From: Bathymodiolus japonicus methanotrophic gill symbiont
Lineage (GTDB): Bacteria > Pseudomonadota > Gammaproteobacteria > Methylococcales > Methylomonadaceae
Direction of reading: 5' to 3'
Assembly: GCF_019721995.1 (NCBI RefSeq)
Contig: NZ_BLYC01000001.1
Location: forward strand, 372,001 to 436,000
DNA length: 64,000 nucleotides
In this document: positions 10,150 through 19,237 of the stretch, piece by piece
Position numbering within the stretch: position 1 is the stretch's first letter
Layout of the letters: every line of letters begins with the position of its first letter
Made by a program: the position numbers and the translations under genes
The notes under the pieces: model-generated
What the model was told of the DNA's origin: nothing
Database searches by the model: none
The model's input: only the letters and a program-made list of their open reading frames with translations

Positions 10150-10353
10150 CTGAAGTTTCCCAATTATTGAGTAGCTGAAATACACAATGCTGGTGTATCG
10201 AGGTTTATTTTAGGTGGTTTTGCCATGTTTATAGCAAACCCCTACTTAATTTCCCTTAGGCAATAGCATTTGAAACGAATGAAAAGACTATTTTTTTCAT
10301 ATAGTTGTAGTATAGTTTCAATTTTACCATAAATAATTATTGGGAAACTTCAG
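10150..10353. mobile_element. MITE-D, copy 1
   Basis: A 204-base element with termini CTGAAGTTTCCCAATTATT and its complement. An 8-base target duplication TTAAGTAG flanks it (10142-10149 and 10354-10361). It has the same outermost CTGAAGTTTC as both ends of IS-X, so IS-X transposase is the likely mover. It lies just upstream of the start codon of the gene at 9496-10110. Confidence 0.88.
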
Positions 10354-10882
10354 TTAAGTAGTAACCCTGGATTACAAATAATAGTTCACAATTTAGCTAC
10401 GCCCCATGCCTATGTAAGAAAAGAAACGGGTAAACACAGCCTGAGAGAAATTGCCCGTATTATTGATCTGTAATAGACAGGTAACGCCACAATGTTAGGT
10501 ATTTTTTATTGTCATTAAACCATAAACAACGCTGTAGAGGTATATTACCATACCATGACTATGCTGGTTATTGCGGGTTAAGGTGGAGAATAGCATTAAT
10601 CTCGGCTTTGAGTGCATCTATCTAAGGTACGAAGTCGTCCCCAGAGCCCCGAAAGCTACGTATGGCTTTACCGGAGTCGATAGGCGACTGTAAACGAAAG
10701 GTGCTTGATTGCATCACTCAAGCGGGTGTTTCTGATTAAGCAAATAGGACTGCAACAATTATAATTTACGGCAAAGCTATAAATTTGATTAAATTCACAG
10801 CTAAAGGCTCTCATTTTTTTATAGATACAGTATAATGCGCAAATGAGTTTAGCTTTTAAGAATAGTGCTATGGAGAATATTA
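10354..10882. other. gene-poor stretch with a possible gene remnant
   Basis: Bases about 10365-10472 read as 36 codons ending in a stop (NPGLQIIVHNLATPHAYVRK to IARIIDL), which looks like the tail of a protein whose body is missing beyond MITE-D. I do not recognise it. The rest to 10820 has no convincing gene on either strand. A TATAAT at 10831-10836, about 50 bases before skp, could be the -10 box for the skp-fabZ-lpxA-rnhB-dnaE genes, though no good -35 is seen. The bamA gene commonly found before skp is absent. Confidence 0.4.
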
Positions 10883-11380
10883 ATGTTAAAGAAATTAGCT
10901 GTTTTAGTGGGATTGTTTGTATTAAGCCCGATGGTTCAGGCAGAAATAAGAATTGGTGTTGTGAATATACCCTTATTAATGGCAAATGCTCCACAGGCAG
11001 CTGAAGCTAAAAAACGCCTGGAAAAAGAATTCTCGCCTAAAGAAAAGCAATTAGTCGCGCAGCAAAAAAAGATTAAAAAACTGGAAGAAAGACTAGCCAG
11101 AGACGGTATGACTATGACCGAGACAAAAAAGCGGGACCTGGAGCGCGATATAATTTCTATACGTCGAGATGCGCAGCGTGCCCAGCAAGAATTCAAAGAA
11201 GATTTCAGCATTCGTCGTAATGAAGAGTTAGGTAAAATGCAAAATAGAATCATTGAAGCTGTTAAAGCACTAGCCGAGGAAGGTAATTATGACCTGCTTC
11301 TTACTGAAGGCGTTATCCATGCAAGTAGCAAGGTAGATGTAACAGATAAAGTACAAGAAAAGCTGTCTAAAATGCCATAG
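10883..11380 (+). CDS. skp: OmpH/Skp-like periplasmic chaperone
   Basis: A 165-residue protein from ATG 10883, preceded by TGGAGA. The signal peptide is MLKKLAVLVGLFVLSPMVQA, cleaved before EIRIGVVN. The family IGVVNIPLLMANAPQAAEAKKRLEKEF opening is followed by a long charged helical region (the tentacles of the Skp trimer) and a beta segment near the C-terminus. Skp binds unfolded outer-membrane proteins on their way to the BAM complex. It stands first in a rightward group with fabZ, lpxA, rnhB and dnaE, the usual envelope/lipid A neighbourhood, but without lpxD after it. Confidence 0.9.
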   Translation: MLKKLAVLVGLFVLSPMVQAEIRIGVVNIPLLMANAPQAAEAKKRLEKEFSPKEKQLVAQQKKIKKLEERLARDGMTMTETKKRDLERDIISIRRDAQRAQQEFKEDFSIRRNEELGKMQNRIIEAVKALAEEGNYDLLLTEGVIHASSKVDVTDKVQEKLSKMP

Positions 11381-11439
11381 AAGCATGCATTTTTAGCGCA
11401 AAGATACACACGGAAACATACTATAATCGGGTTTAAGTA

Positions 11440-11478
11440 TAGCTTTATCCCATGTTACACAAACATGGGATAAAGCTA
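11440..11478. terminator. 17-bp perfect hairpin between skp and fabZ
   Basis: TAGCTTTATCCCATGTT, a five-base loop and its exact complement. No T-run follows, so it may be a processing or pausing signal or a repeat and not a classical terminator. It lies where lpxD would normally be. Confidence 0.5.
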
Positions 11479-11542
11479 GAGTACATGATAGCCATTAATA
11501 TATGTTTATAGTCATTTTAGTTAAGTTAAAAAGGTTGTTAAA

Positions 11543-11998
11543 TTGGAAACAGTACTTGGTATAAAAGAGATCCAGGAATTTTTACCTCATCGGTATCCAT
11601 TCTTGTTAATTGATAAAGTTGTAGAATGTGAGCCAGGAGTCAGATTATTAGGGGTTAAGAATGTCACCTTTAATGAGCCTTTTTTTCAGGGACATTTCCC
11701 GCATATGTCAATTTTCCCAGGTGTTCTGATTCTTGAGGCGCTAGCACAGGCAACGGGTCTGCTCGCATCAGAAACGTCACCGGATGAACTGGGGCATGGC
11801 ATGACTTATTTTCTAACCAGTATTGATAAAGCTAAATTCAAGCGTCCAGTAGTCCCGGGAGACCAGATGATGCTGGAAGCAGTGTTTGAAAAGAGCAAGC
11901 GCAATATCTGGTCATTTAATTGTACTGCTACTGTTGATGGTGAATTTGTTGCCAGTGCAATTATTCGCTGTGCAGCCGTTGGAAAAAAGATTGATTGA
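11543..11998 (+). CDS. fabZ: (3R)-hydroxyacyl-ACP dehydratase FabZ
   Basis: A 151-residue cytoplasmic hot-dog enzyme that removes water from beta-hydroxyacyl-ACP in fatty acid synthesis. The family signature is [13 protein letters not shown], followed by [20 protein letters not shown], which holds the catalytic His and Glu. It starts at TTG 11543 with AAGG about ten bases upstream. Its last codons overlap the start of lpxA, so the two are probably translationally coupled. Length is normal for the family. Confidence 0.95.
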   Translation: METVLGIKEIQEFLPHRYPFLLIDKVVECEPGVRLLGVKNVTFNEPFFQGHFPHMSIFPGVLILEALAQATGLLASETSPDELGHGMTYFLTSIDKAKFKRPVVPGDQMMLEAVFEKSKRNIWSFNCTATVDGEFVASAIIRCAAVGKKID

Positions 11999-12761
11999 TT
12001 CCAAAGCAATTGTTGATATAAAGGCAGAAATTGCAGATGATGTCCAGATAGGGCCTTTTTCTGTCATAGGTGCTGATGTCACTATTGATTCAGGGACTGT
12101 TATCGGTCCTCATGTTGTTATCAAAGGACCGGTACAGATTGGTAAGGACAACCATATCTATCAATTTACTTCGATAGCGGAAGACCCCCAGGATAAAAAG
12201 TATGCCGATGAAAAAACCAGCTTAACCATTGGTGATAGAAATGTTATTCGAGAATTTGCAACACTGCATAGAGGAACACTGCAAGATCATGCGGAAACAA
12301 GGATTGGCAATGACAATCTATTTATGGCTTATACCCATGTCGCGCATGACTGTGTGATAGGGAATAATGTAATTATGGCAAATGGCGCATCGCTGGCTGG
12401 ACATGTCCATCTCTGTGATAACGCCATCCTGGGTGGTTTCACCCTGGTACATCAATTTACCCAAATTGGTACCTTTAGCTTTTCGGCGATGGGCAGTGTC
12501 ATTACCCAGGATGTACCTCCTTATGTGATGGTCGGTGGTCGTCCAACAAGGCCGCATGGTATAAACTCGGTAGGCATGGAGCGCTCGGGTAGTAGCCCTG
12601 AAGCAACTCGGTTAATACGCAAAGCCTATAAAATCCTGTATAAAAATAATCTCCGTCTGGAAGATGCTATTGAAGACATGGAAGACCTGGCCGGTGAGTG
12701 TGATGAGATTTCCAATATGGTTAGTTTTTTGCGCAATGTGACCCGTGGTATTTTGCGCTGA
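11991..12761 (+). CDS. lpxA: UDP-N-acetylglucosamine acyltransferase LpxA
   Basis: The first enzyme of lipid A synthesis, transferring a hydroxyacyl chain from ACP to UDP-GlcNAc. Starting at TTG 11991 gives 256 residues ([23 protein letters not shown]), close to the usual about 260. The left-handed beta-helix hexapeptide repeats run through about residue 190, with [14 protein letters not shown] and [13 protein letters not shown] containing the catalytic His, and the helical C-terminal domain follows. The start lies inside the end of fabZ (eight-base overlap); an open frame further upstream is fabZ read in another frame. The lpxB gene that often follows is missing. Confidence 0.95.
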   Translation: MIDSKAIVDIKAEIADDVQIGPFSVIGADVTIDSGTVIGPHVVIKGPVQIGKDNHIYQFTSIAEDPQDKKYADEKTSLTIGDRNVIREFATLHRGTLQDHAETRIGNDNLFMAYTHVAHDCVIGNNVIMANGASLAGHVHLCDNAILGGFTLVHQFTQIGTFSFSAMGSVITQDVPPYVMVGGRPTRPHGINSVGMERSGSSPEATRLIRKAYKILYKNNLRLEDAIEDMEDLAGECDEISNMVSFLRNVTRGILR

Positions 12762-12771
12762 GTAGCAGGCT

Positions 12772-13344
12772 TTGAACAGCAGTCATAAGGTCATTGCCGG
12801 AGTCGATGAAGTAGGCCGGGGCTGTATAGTAGGTTCGGTTATTGCCGCCGCAGTTATTTTAGATCCGGCACACTCAATTGATGGATTGTCCGATTCAAAA
12901 AAACTATCTGCAAGTAGGCGAAATACCCTATCGGATATCATCAAACAGCAATCTATCGCCTGGGTGATAGGTCGAGCTGAAGCTAGCGAGATCGATCAGA
13001 TTAATATCCTGCAAGCATCACTACTTGCGATGCAACGTGCAGTCAGCTCATTATCCGTGCGACCCGACTGGCTAAAAGTGGACGGTAATCAATACCCTGA
13101 TACTGCGTGCCCGGGTGAAACTATTATTCAGGGTGATTTATTAGTTGCTGAAATATCTGCGGCATCAATTATTGCCAAAGTGTATCGAGATCAGGAAATG
13201 ATACTGTTAGATGCGTTGTATCCTGGTTATGAATTTTCCAGGCATAAAGGCTATCCAACCAAATTACATAAAGAAAAATTAGCCAGACTTGGGGCTTGCG
13301 AGCAACACCGACGATCTTTCGCACCGGTAAGCAAAATGCAATAG
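12772..13344 (+). CDS. rnhB: ribonuclease HII
   Basis: A 190-residue nuclease that cuts RNA in RNA/DNA hybrids and removes single ribonucleotides. The N-terminal [24 protein letters not shown] carries the catalytic Asp-Glu pair. [14 protein letters not shown] and [19 protein letters not shown] are further family motifs. It starts at TTG 12772, ten bases after lpxA stops, with AGCAGG just upstream. The order lpxA-rnhB-dnaE matches the E. coli arrangement apart from the missing lpxB. Confidence 0.95.
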   Translation: MNSSHKVIAGVDEVGRGCIVGSVIAAAVILDPAHSIDGLSDSKKLSASRRNTLSDIIKQQSIAWVIGRAEASEIDQINILQASLLAMQRAVSSLSVRPDWLKVDGNQYPDTACPGETIIQGDLLVAEISAASIIAKVYRDQEMILLDALYPGYEFSRHKGYPTKLHKEKLARLGACEQHRRSFAPVSKMQ

Positions 13345-13426
13345 TCCAAAGTTTGCTATAGCCGCTCTCTATATCTTGTACAGTAAATAATTTAGTCTCA
13401 CCTCACCCATATCTGATTTGCGTGTT

Positions 13427-16400
13427 ATGCAACCTGAATTTATTCATTTACGCTTACATTCTGAATATTCTCTAGTTGATGGTATTGTTAAAATCAAGCC
13501 GCTGATTAATGAATTAGCGGAACTTTGCATGCCAGCGGTTGCCATAACAGACCATTCCAATCTATTTGCCCTGGTTAAATTTTATCGCGCAGCACTGGCT
13601 AAAGGTATTAAGCCTATCGCTGGTGCGGATGTGAATATTTTCAATTCGGATGCGGCATCCCAGCCTTTTCGCCTGACATTACTCGCTAAAAATAATGTTG
13701 GTTATGTGACGCTGACGGAGCTAATCTCCAGGGCCTATCAGGAAGGGCAGCATCTAGGCATCCCCATGCTACAACGTGAGTGGCTAGAGCAGAACCATCA
13801 GGGTCTAATCGTTTTGTCGGGAGCTATGGAAGGTGATATAGGCCAGGCTTTGCTGGCCGATGACATCCAGCAAGCTAAAGAACTGGCGCAGTTCTGGAGT
13901 CAGCTCTTTCCCCAGAGCTTTTATCTCGAATTACAGCGTATCGGCAAGAAGCAGGAAGAAAATTACCTTGCCAGCGCAGTTGCCTTAGCAACAGAGCTTG
14001 ATTTACCCGTTGTAGCTACCAATAATGTACGCTTTTTAAAAACTGAAAATTTTGCTGCGCATGAGGTGCGTGTGTGCATTAATCAGGGGCGTGTGATAGA
14101 TGATAGCCGCCGCCCTAAAGATTATACCGCTCAGCAGTACTTGCGCAGCACAACTGAGATGCAGACATTATTCGCCGATATTCCTGAGGCATTAGCCAAT
14201 AGTGTAGAAATAGCCAGGCGCTGTAATATTCAGTTAACCCTGGAGGAAAACTACCTGCCGGATTTTCCTGTGCCAGAAGGTATGTCACTGGATGAGTTTT
14301 TTATTGCAGAATCAAAAAAAGGTCTGGATGCCCGCTTAGAAAAATATCCGGCTATAGGTTCGGATACTGCAGATGAAAACCGCAAGGCTTATGATCAGCG
14401 CTTAAAAATGGAACTGGATATCATCGTACAGATGGGTTTTCCAGGCTATTTTATGATTGTCGCCGATTTTATTCAATGGGCAAAAGATAATGCAATTCCG
14501 GTAGGCCCAGGTCGTGGATCGGGTGCCGGGTCGCTAGTTGCCTATGTACTTAATATTACTGACCTGGATCCGATTGAGTTTGATTTACTGTTTGAGCGCT
14601 TTCTAAATCCGGAGCGGGTTTCGATGCCGGATTTCGACGTTGATTTCTGTATGGACAGGCGTGATGAAGTGATTGACTATGTTGCCGGTCATTACGGACG
14701 GGATAAAGTTTCACAAATTATCACCTATGGTTCGATGGCTGCCAAAGCGGTTATTCGCGATGTCGGGCGAGTATTGGGCCATCCTTACGGCTTTGTCGAT
14801 AGATTGTCCAAGCTGGTGCCATTTGAAATTGGCATAACACTTAGCAAAGCCTTGCAAGATGTTGCAGAGTTTAAAGAATTATATGATACCGATGACGATG
14901 TAAAAAGCCTGATGGACATGGCGCTTTCCCTTGAAGGTACGGCTAGAAATGCTGGGAAACATGCAGGGGGGGTGGTTATCGCACCCACTAAACTTACCGA
15001 TTTCTCGCCCCTTTATTGTGAGCAGGGAGGCGGCAACCTAGTTACTCAATTCGATAAAGATGATGTAGAAGCAGTTGGCCTGGTCAAATTTGATTTTCTG
15101 GGTTTGCGCACCTTAACGATTATCGATTGGGCATTACAAACGATCAATAAGAAACTTGCGGAATCCAGTCAACCACTAGTCGACATTACACAGATTCCAC
15201 GCGATGATGCTGCATCATACGAGTTATTAAAAAATGCTGAAACCACGGCGGTGTTTCAGCTTGAGTCGCGGGGTATGAAAGAGCTGATTAAAAAGCTTAA
15301 ACCCGATTGCTTTGACGATATTATTGCGCTGGTTGCCTTATTTCGCCCAGGGCCATTGGAGTCTGGCATGGTAGATGACTATATCAATGTAAAGCATGGT
15401 GCAAAAGCGGAATATGCTCATCCTATCTTGATACCGGTGCTAGAGCCTACGAATGGCGTTATTTTATACCAAGAGCAGGTTATGCAGATCGCCCGTGAAA
15501 TGGGGGGGTATACCCTGGGTGGAGCGGATTTGTTGCGTCGTGCCATGGGTAAGAAAAAAGTTGAGGAAATGGCGCAACAGCGGGCTATTTTTACCGAGGG
15601 TGCCATAGCTAATGGTCTCGATGAGAAAATCGCAACCTATGTGTTCGATTTAATGGAGAAATTTGCCGGCTATGGTTTTAATAAATCACATTCGGCTGCA
15701 TACGCTCTCGTTGCGTATCAGACTGCCTGGTTAAAAGCCCATTATCCTGCCGCATTTATGGCGGCAGTATTGTCCTCAGATATGGATAATACCGATAAGG
15801 TTGTTATTCTGATTGCGGAATGTCAGGATATGAATTTAATGGTATGTCCTCCAAATATCAATGTCTCTAATTACCAGTTTACCGTGAATGATGCCGGAGA
15901 AATTGTCTATGGCATTGGCGCAATTAAAGGTGTCGGTGAAGCAGCAATAGAAGACTTGCTGCGTGAAAGAAAAGCTAATGGTTCGTTTACTGGTTTATAT
16001 GATTTATGTAAGCGCGTGGACTTACGTAAAGTAAACCGCCGTGTTTTTGAGGCGCTGATACGCGGGGGTGCTTTTGATACGTTTAATGATAATCGTGCCA
16101 GTCATATGGCGGAGTTGCCTACAGCAATTAAAGTGGCCGAACGTCATGTGAAAATGGCAGCAGTAGGGCAAAATGACTTATTTGGCCTGGCAGTGAATGC
16201 AGAAAGCCAGGATGATGAAGTTAGAGATTATGCCGATAATGTAGCTGTATGGCCAGAAAAAGAGCGCCTGGCGTTTGAAAAATTAGCCCTGGGTTTGTTT
16301 TTAACTGGACATCCGATAGATCAATACTGGCCCGAGTTACAAAATATTGTGCATGGCAGTATCGCCAAAACTATGGCAACTATTGAAAATAGCCGAGGTA

Positions 16401-16924
16401 AAATAGATGTGTGCCTAGCGGGATTATTAATTGGCATTCGCACTCGTTTAAACAGAAAAGGGCGCAATATGGGGTTTGCCACGCTAGATGATAAAAGTGC
16501 GCGTGTCGATGTGGCTATCTATAGTGAAACGTTTGAATTATATCAAGACCTGTTATCTACAGATGAAGTGCTGGTAGTTGAAGGCTCGGCACGTATTGAT
16601 GGTTATTCCGGCATGCTCAGTGTAACAGCTGAAAAATTGTATAGTATGGAGCAGGCGAGAGAAAAATTTGCACGTTGCTTAATGCTGGATTGGGACAGCA
16701 ATGCAGTGGTCGAAAATGCCCCTGATTTTATCCGTAGCCTGCAGGAAACTCTACAGCCTTTTACCGATGGCCAGTGTATGTTAGTGATCAATTATCACTC
16801 GGCAACGGCTAAAACAAGTGTGCAACTAGGTGATCAGTGGCGGATACACCCTACGGATGAGTTAATCACACGCTTACAGCGTATCCTCAACCGGGATACT
16901 GCTGTCCGAATCAAATATCGATAA
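13427..16924 (+). CDS. dnaE: DNA polymerase III alpha subunit
   Basis: The replicative polymerase catalytic subunit, 1165 residues from ATG 13427 (MQPEFIHLRLHSEYSLVDG). It has the N-terminal PHP domain, the polymerase core with PDFDVDFCMDRRDEVIDY (catalytic aspartates) and GPGRGSGAGSLVAYVL, the beta-clamp/helix-hairpin region and a C-terminal OB fold (VCLAGLLIGIRTRLNRKGRNMGFATL). Length and order match proteobacterial DnaE1. An earlier TTG at 13418 is in frame but adds only three residues. It is intact and presumably essential. A stretch of about 110 bases without features separates it from the broken sigma-factor gene. Confidence 0.97.
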   Translation: MQPEFIHLRLHSEYSLVDGIVKIKPLINELAELCMPAVAITDHSNLFALVKFYRAALAKGIKPIAGADVNIFNSDAASQPFRLTLLAKNNVGYVTLTELISRAYQEGQHLGIPMLQREWLEQNHQGLIVLSGAMEGDIGQALLADDIQQAKELAQFWSQLFPQSFYLELQRIGKKQEENYLASAVALATELDLPVVATNNVRFLKTENFAAHEVRVCINQGRVIDDSRRPKDYTAQQYLRSTTEMQTLFADIPEALANSVEIARRCNIQLTLEENYLPDFPVPEGMSLDEFFIAESKKGLDARLEKYPAIGSDTADENRKAYDQRLKMELDIIVQMGFPGYFMIVADFIQWAKDNAIPVGPGRGSGAGSLVAYVLNITDLDPIEFDLLFERFLNPERVSMPDFDVDFCMDRRDEVIDYVAGHYGRDKVSQIITYGSMAAKAVIRDVGRVLGHPYGFVDRLSKLVPFEIGITLSKALQDVAEFKELYDTDDDVKSLMDMALSLEGTARNAGKHAGGVVIAPTKLTDFSPLYCEQGGGNLVTQFDKDDVEAVGLVKFDFLGLRTLTIIDWALQTINKKLAESSQPLVDITQIPRDDAASYELLKNAETTAVFQLESRGMKELIKKLKPDCFDDIIALVALFRPGPLESGMVDDYINVKHGAKAEYAHPILIPVLEPTNGVILYQEQVMQIAREMGGYTLGGADLLRRAMGKKKVEEMAQQRAIFTEGAIANGLDEKIATYVFDLMEKFAGYGFNKSHSAAYALVAYQTAWLKAHYPAAFMAAVLSSDMDNTDKVVILIAECQDMNLMVCPPNINVSNYQFTVNDAGEIVYGIGAIKGVGEAAIEDLLRERKANGSFTGLYDLCKRVDLRKVNRRVFEALIRGGAFDTFNDNRASHMAELPTAIKVAERHVKMAAVGQNDLFGLAVNAESQDDEVRDYADNVAVWPEKERLAFEKLALGLFLTGHPIDQYWPELQNIVHGSIAKTMATIENSRGKIDVCLAGLLIGIRTRLNRKGRNMGFATLDDKSARVDVAIYSETFELYQDLLSTDEVLVVEGSARIDGYSGMLSVTAEKLYSMEQAREKFARCLMLDWDSNAVVENAPDFIRSLQETLQPFTDGQCMLVINYHSATAKTSVQLGDQWRIHPTDELITRLQRILNRDTAVRIKYR

Positions 16925-17033
16925 GCACTATTATTGTTGGACGAGAGATAAGTTTGCAGGGCTATGACGAATATTATTAAATAATTGTGTAACAAATTTG
17001 TAACGGCGTGCGTATTAGGATTTTAAACGAAAA

Positions 17034-17566
17034 ATGGAGCAACACACAGGCGCGCCATGCTACCTCACGAAATTCTGGGACTCCTGTCGCCATAATTCGT
17101 TCACCTACGCAGCGGATGGGAGATGCCCTGAACGCCCTGCGTCCGCAACGACTACGCACAAAAGCCGCTTCGTCATTACTACCTCACTGGCTGGACGGCT
17201 ATTCGGAATGCAATTCTTGCTCCTCTCGCGTGCTGCTAGCACACGTCGAATCAGCGAATTGCCCTCAGGTAACGACGAACAACGCTGGTCGCAATTGATG
17301 AGCCGTGCTCAGCAAGGTGATGAGCATTGCTATGAAAAATTGCTTGTAGAACTGGGTGATGTGACGGCCGCTTTTTTATATACCCGGTTTGGTCCTATCG
17401 ATATGCTTGAGGACTGTGTGCGGGAGTGCCTGATTGCAATACATGCTGCGCGGCATACCTATGACACAAAACGGCTATTTCGCCCGTGGTTTTTTGCCAT
17501 AGTACGCAACCGAACGATAGATATATTACGTAGTCAAAAATCCTATAAGGCAGCATTTTGCTGTTT
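17034..17566 (+). pseudogene. ECF-type sigma factor, interrupted by RE-A and truncated after region 2
   Basis: ATG 17034 opens MEQHT; after removal of the repeat at 17047-17265 the frame continues GNDEQRWSQLMSRAQQGDEH and on through sigma region 2 (ARHTYDTKRLFRPWFFAIVRNRTIDILR). The gene then breaks at about 17566, where an IS-Y fragment begins, so region 4 (binding to the -35 element) is lost. The 219-base repeat is a multiple of three and has no stop in this frame, so an uninterrupted frame crosses it, adding 73 repeat-encoded residues. The loss of region 4 makes function unlikely. The target regulon is unknown. Confidence 0.82.
17047..17265 (-). mobile_element. RE-A repeat, shortened copy (left end missing)
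   Basis: Starts CAGGCGCGCC at 17047 and ends GAATTGCCCT at 17265. The 61 bases that form the left end of other RE-A copies are absent. Removing exactly this segment restores a continuous sigma-factor frame (CACA joined to CAGG), so the short form appears to be a clean insertion in its own right, or a later exact-looking deletion. A CA dinucleotide at the junction makes the edges uncertain by two bases. Confidence 0.8.
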
Positions 17567-18480
17567 TTTTCAGTATGGCAGGCATGATCAATAAAATGTC
17601 CATCCGCCGCTGTCAGCCCCGGACGGGCTGATAGTCTCCAGAAGGCGCAGGGAAATTTGCCAATCCGAAGTGCGCGATAGCGCGCGAGGGAGGCTAAAAT
17701 TTTATCCCGAATAGCCGTAGAGCCATTTGTGGTAGCCATGACTGAGCTGCTTTGTGCTCAGTCTGTGGCGGACGCAGGGCGGCTGGAGCATCTCCTATTC
17801 GCTGCGTAGGTGAACGAATTACGGCGACAGGAGTCCCGGAATTTCGTGAGGTAGCATGGCGCGCCTGTGCTTCTATGGTGTATTCGTCAAGTTCTGGGAA
17901 TGCTTTAAGATAATCAATGCCTTGCGATAGCAGTGTTTCAGCGTGAAGATGATAGCTCTGCTGTTCAAATGCCTCAAGCATACTTGTTCGTCTATGCGAC
18001 TTCAGTGATTTAAAATACGTTGAGTGGGGAAGCAGCTGGCCATAAATCTGTTCATTGGTTTGGAGGAAATGGCGACCACTATCGACTACACTGATACAGC
18101 GTAATAACCCAAGGAGAATAAAGTCGATATCCTTCAACTCTGGGCATGAGCGAGCCCACAAAGGATGACGCTCTGCTAACAGGGCACGTTCCATACTTTC
18201 ATTGCAGTGTTGGTGAATATGTTCAGAGAGTGGTAGGTCTTTAAGCATGGGTGATATCCGTTTATGAGGTGATTAAAACGGAAATTCTTAGAAAAATTCT
18301 TCGGCAAATGCAAGCTTTATTTGAAATTATTTGTTGTTTTTTTACGGTGCCTACAGAGTGTCTATTTGCTGTGATAAGTGATTAAAATCAAAAAGATGGA
18401 AATATTCGAGTGGTGCTACATTCAGGTAGGTTATAGGCTGCTTTGTTTAGGTACTTCTTCTTTCAATGGGAACACTGATG
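17567..18480 (-). mobile_element. IS-Y fragment (5' part), carrying RE-B
   Basis: The left terminus of IS-Y (reads CATCAGTGTTCCC on the minus strand) is at 18480, and the transposase starts at ATG 18248 (MLKDLPLSEHIHQHCN). The frame continues to 17868, is interrupted by RE-B, and resumes to about 17567, where it is fused to the sigma-factor relic. The remaining two thirds of the IS are missing. Comparison with intact IS-Y shows RE-B lies exactly between CCGC and TGCTTC of the element. Non-functional. Confidence 0.88.
17608..17867 (+). mobile_element. RE-B repeat, copy 2 (inside IS-Y)
   Basis: Full 260-base RE-B. The empty site is available in the IS-Y copies (for example around 28820 on the same strand): sequence continues directly from CATCCGC to TGCTTCTATGG. 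There is therefore no duplication or loss of target bases. The left flank ends in C, a pyrimidine. Confidence 0.9.
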
Positions 18481-19077
18481 ATAAAAGTAGGAGACTATAT
18501 CACGGGTGATGAAATTAAACGGCCGATGTGAATTGCGGCGGATAGTGAAGGGAATCTCTGGTTTGCAGATGCAGGATTACCAAACCCGCCATGTCCCGCC
18601 ATACTCAATGAGGATAATGTGATTGGCTCTGATGGTTCAAGCAATACCCTCGCTGCGGTAACACTGATTCGTCATCTTGGGGAAATGCGTGAGGTGACGA
18701 CCTTCGGTAAAACTGTCGATATACCACGAGATGTTTTGCGATGGCCTTGGGGTATTGCCGTCGATGGGAATGATAATATCTGGGTTGCTAATTTTGCAGG
18801 CAAGAGAATTATGCACTTATGCGGTGTAAAAGAGGAGAACTGCCTGCCGGGCTTCCATACAGGTGAACCTTTTTCGGGTTATACTAGCGATGCCTTAAAG
18901 CGCGTTACAGGCATTCAAATTGATACTTCTGGTAATGTCTGGGTAGTCAATAACTATAAAGAAATTGGCTTGTTTCCTCCTGGTCAAGAAAACCCGGGTG
19001 GGCATGAAATTGTTGTGTTTATCGGGCTCGCTGCGCCAGTTAAAACACCATTACTAGGAACAGTCCAGCAGCCTTAA
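18481..19077 (+). pseudogene. NHL/beta-propeller (Vgb-like) protein fragment
   Basis: The first codons after the IS-Y end read IKVGDYITGDEIKRPM, then a TGA, then IAADSEGNLWFADAGLP in the same frame, on to PWGIAVDGNDNIWVANFAGKRIMHLCG and a stop at 19077. The repeated D-x-x-G-N-x-W-(V/F)-A pattern is that of NHL or streptogramin-lyase-type propellers. The N-terminus was removed by IS-Y and the TGA stands where such repeats usually have Trp or another residue before I-A-x-D, so this is a double-damaged relic. An ATG-initiated frame from 18619 remains but would encode only a partial propeller. Confidence 0.75.
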
Positions 19078-19083
19078 TATTCT

Positions 19084-19150
19084 GTAGGGTGTGCTGAGGA
19101 ATGAAGCACACCATTGTGTGTAATGCGCTTCATTCCTCAGCAACATCCTA
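19084..19150. repeat. E-family palindromic repeat (possible terminator)
   Basis: Arms GTAGGGTGTGCTGAGGAATG and near-complement, around a GTGTGTAATG centre. It lies between the convergent NHL relic and the large oxidoreductase gene and could stop transcription from both sides. Same family as 5770-5834. Confidence 0.65.
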
Positions 19151-19237
19151 AAGAGTTGAGATTTTTTTTACCCCTTAATCCTAAGAAATGGGGCGCATAA
19201 GGTCACTCTTTCGAGCAGCCTTGCGCCCCCTTATTGA

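Noticed and set aside
10668-10994. Minus-strand open frame over the skp promoter region
   Set aside because: No family resemblance, overlaps the skp start, poor start signal; a shadow frame.
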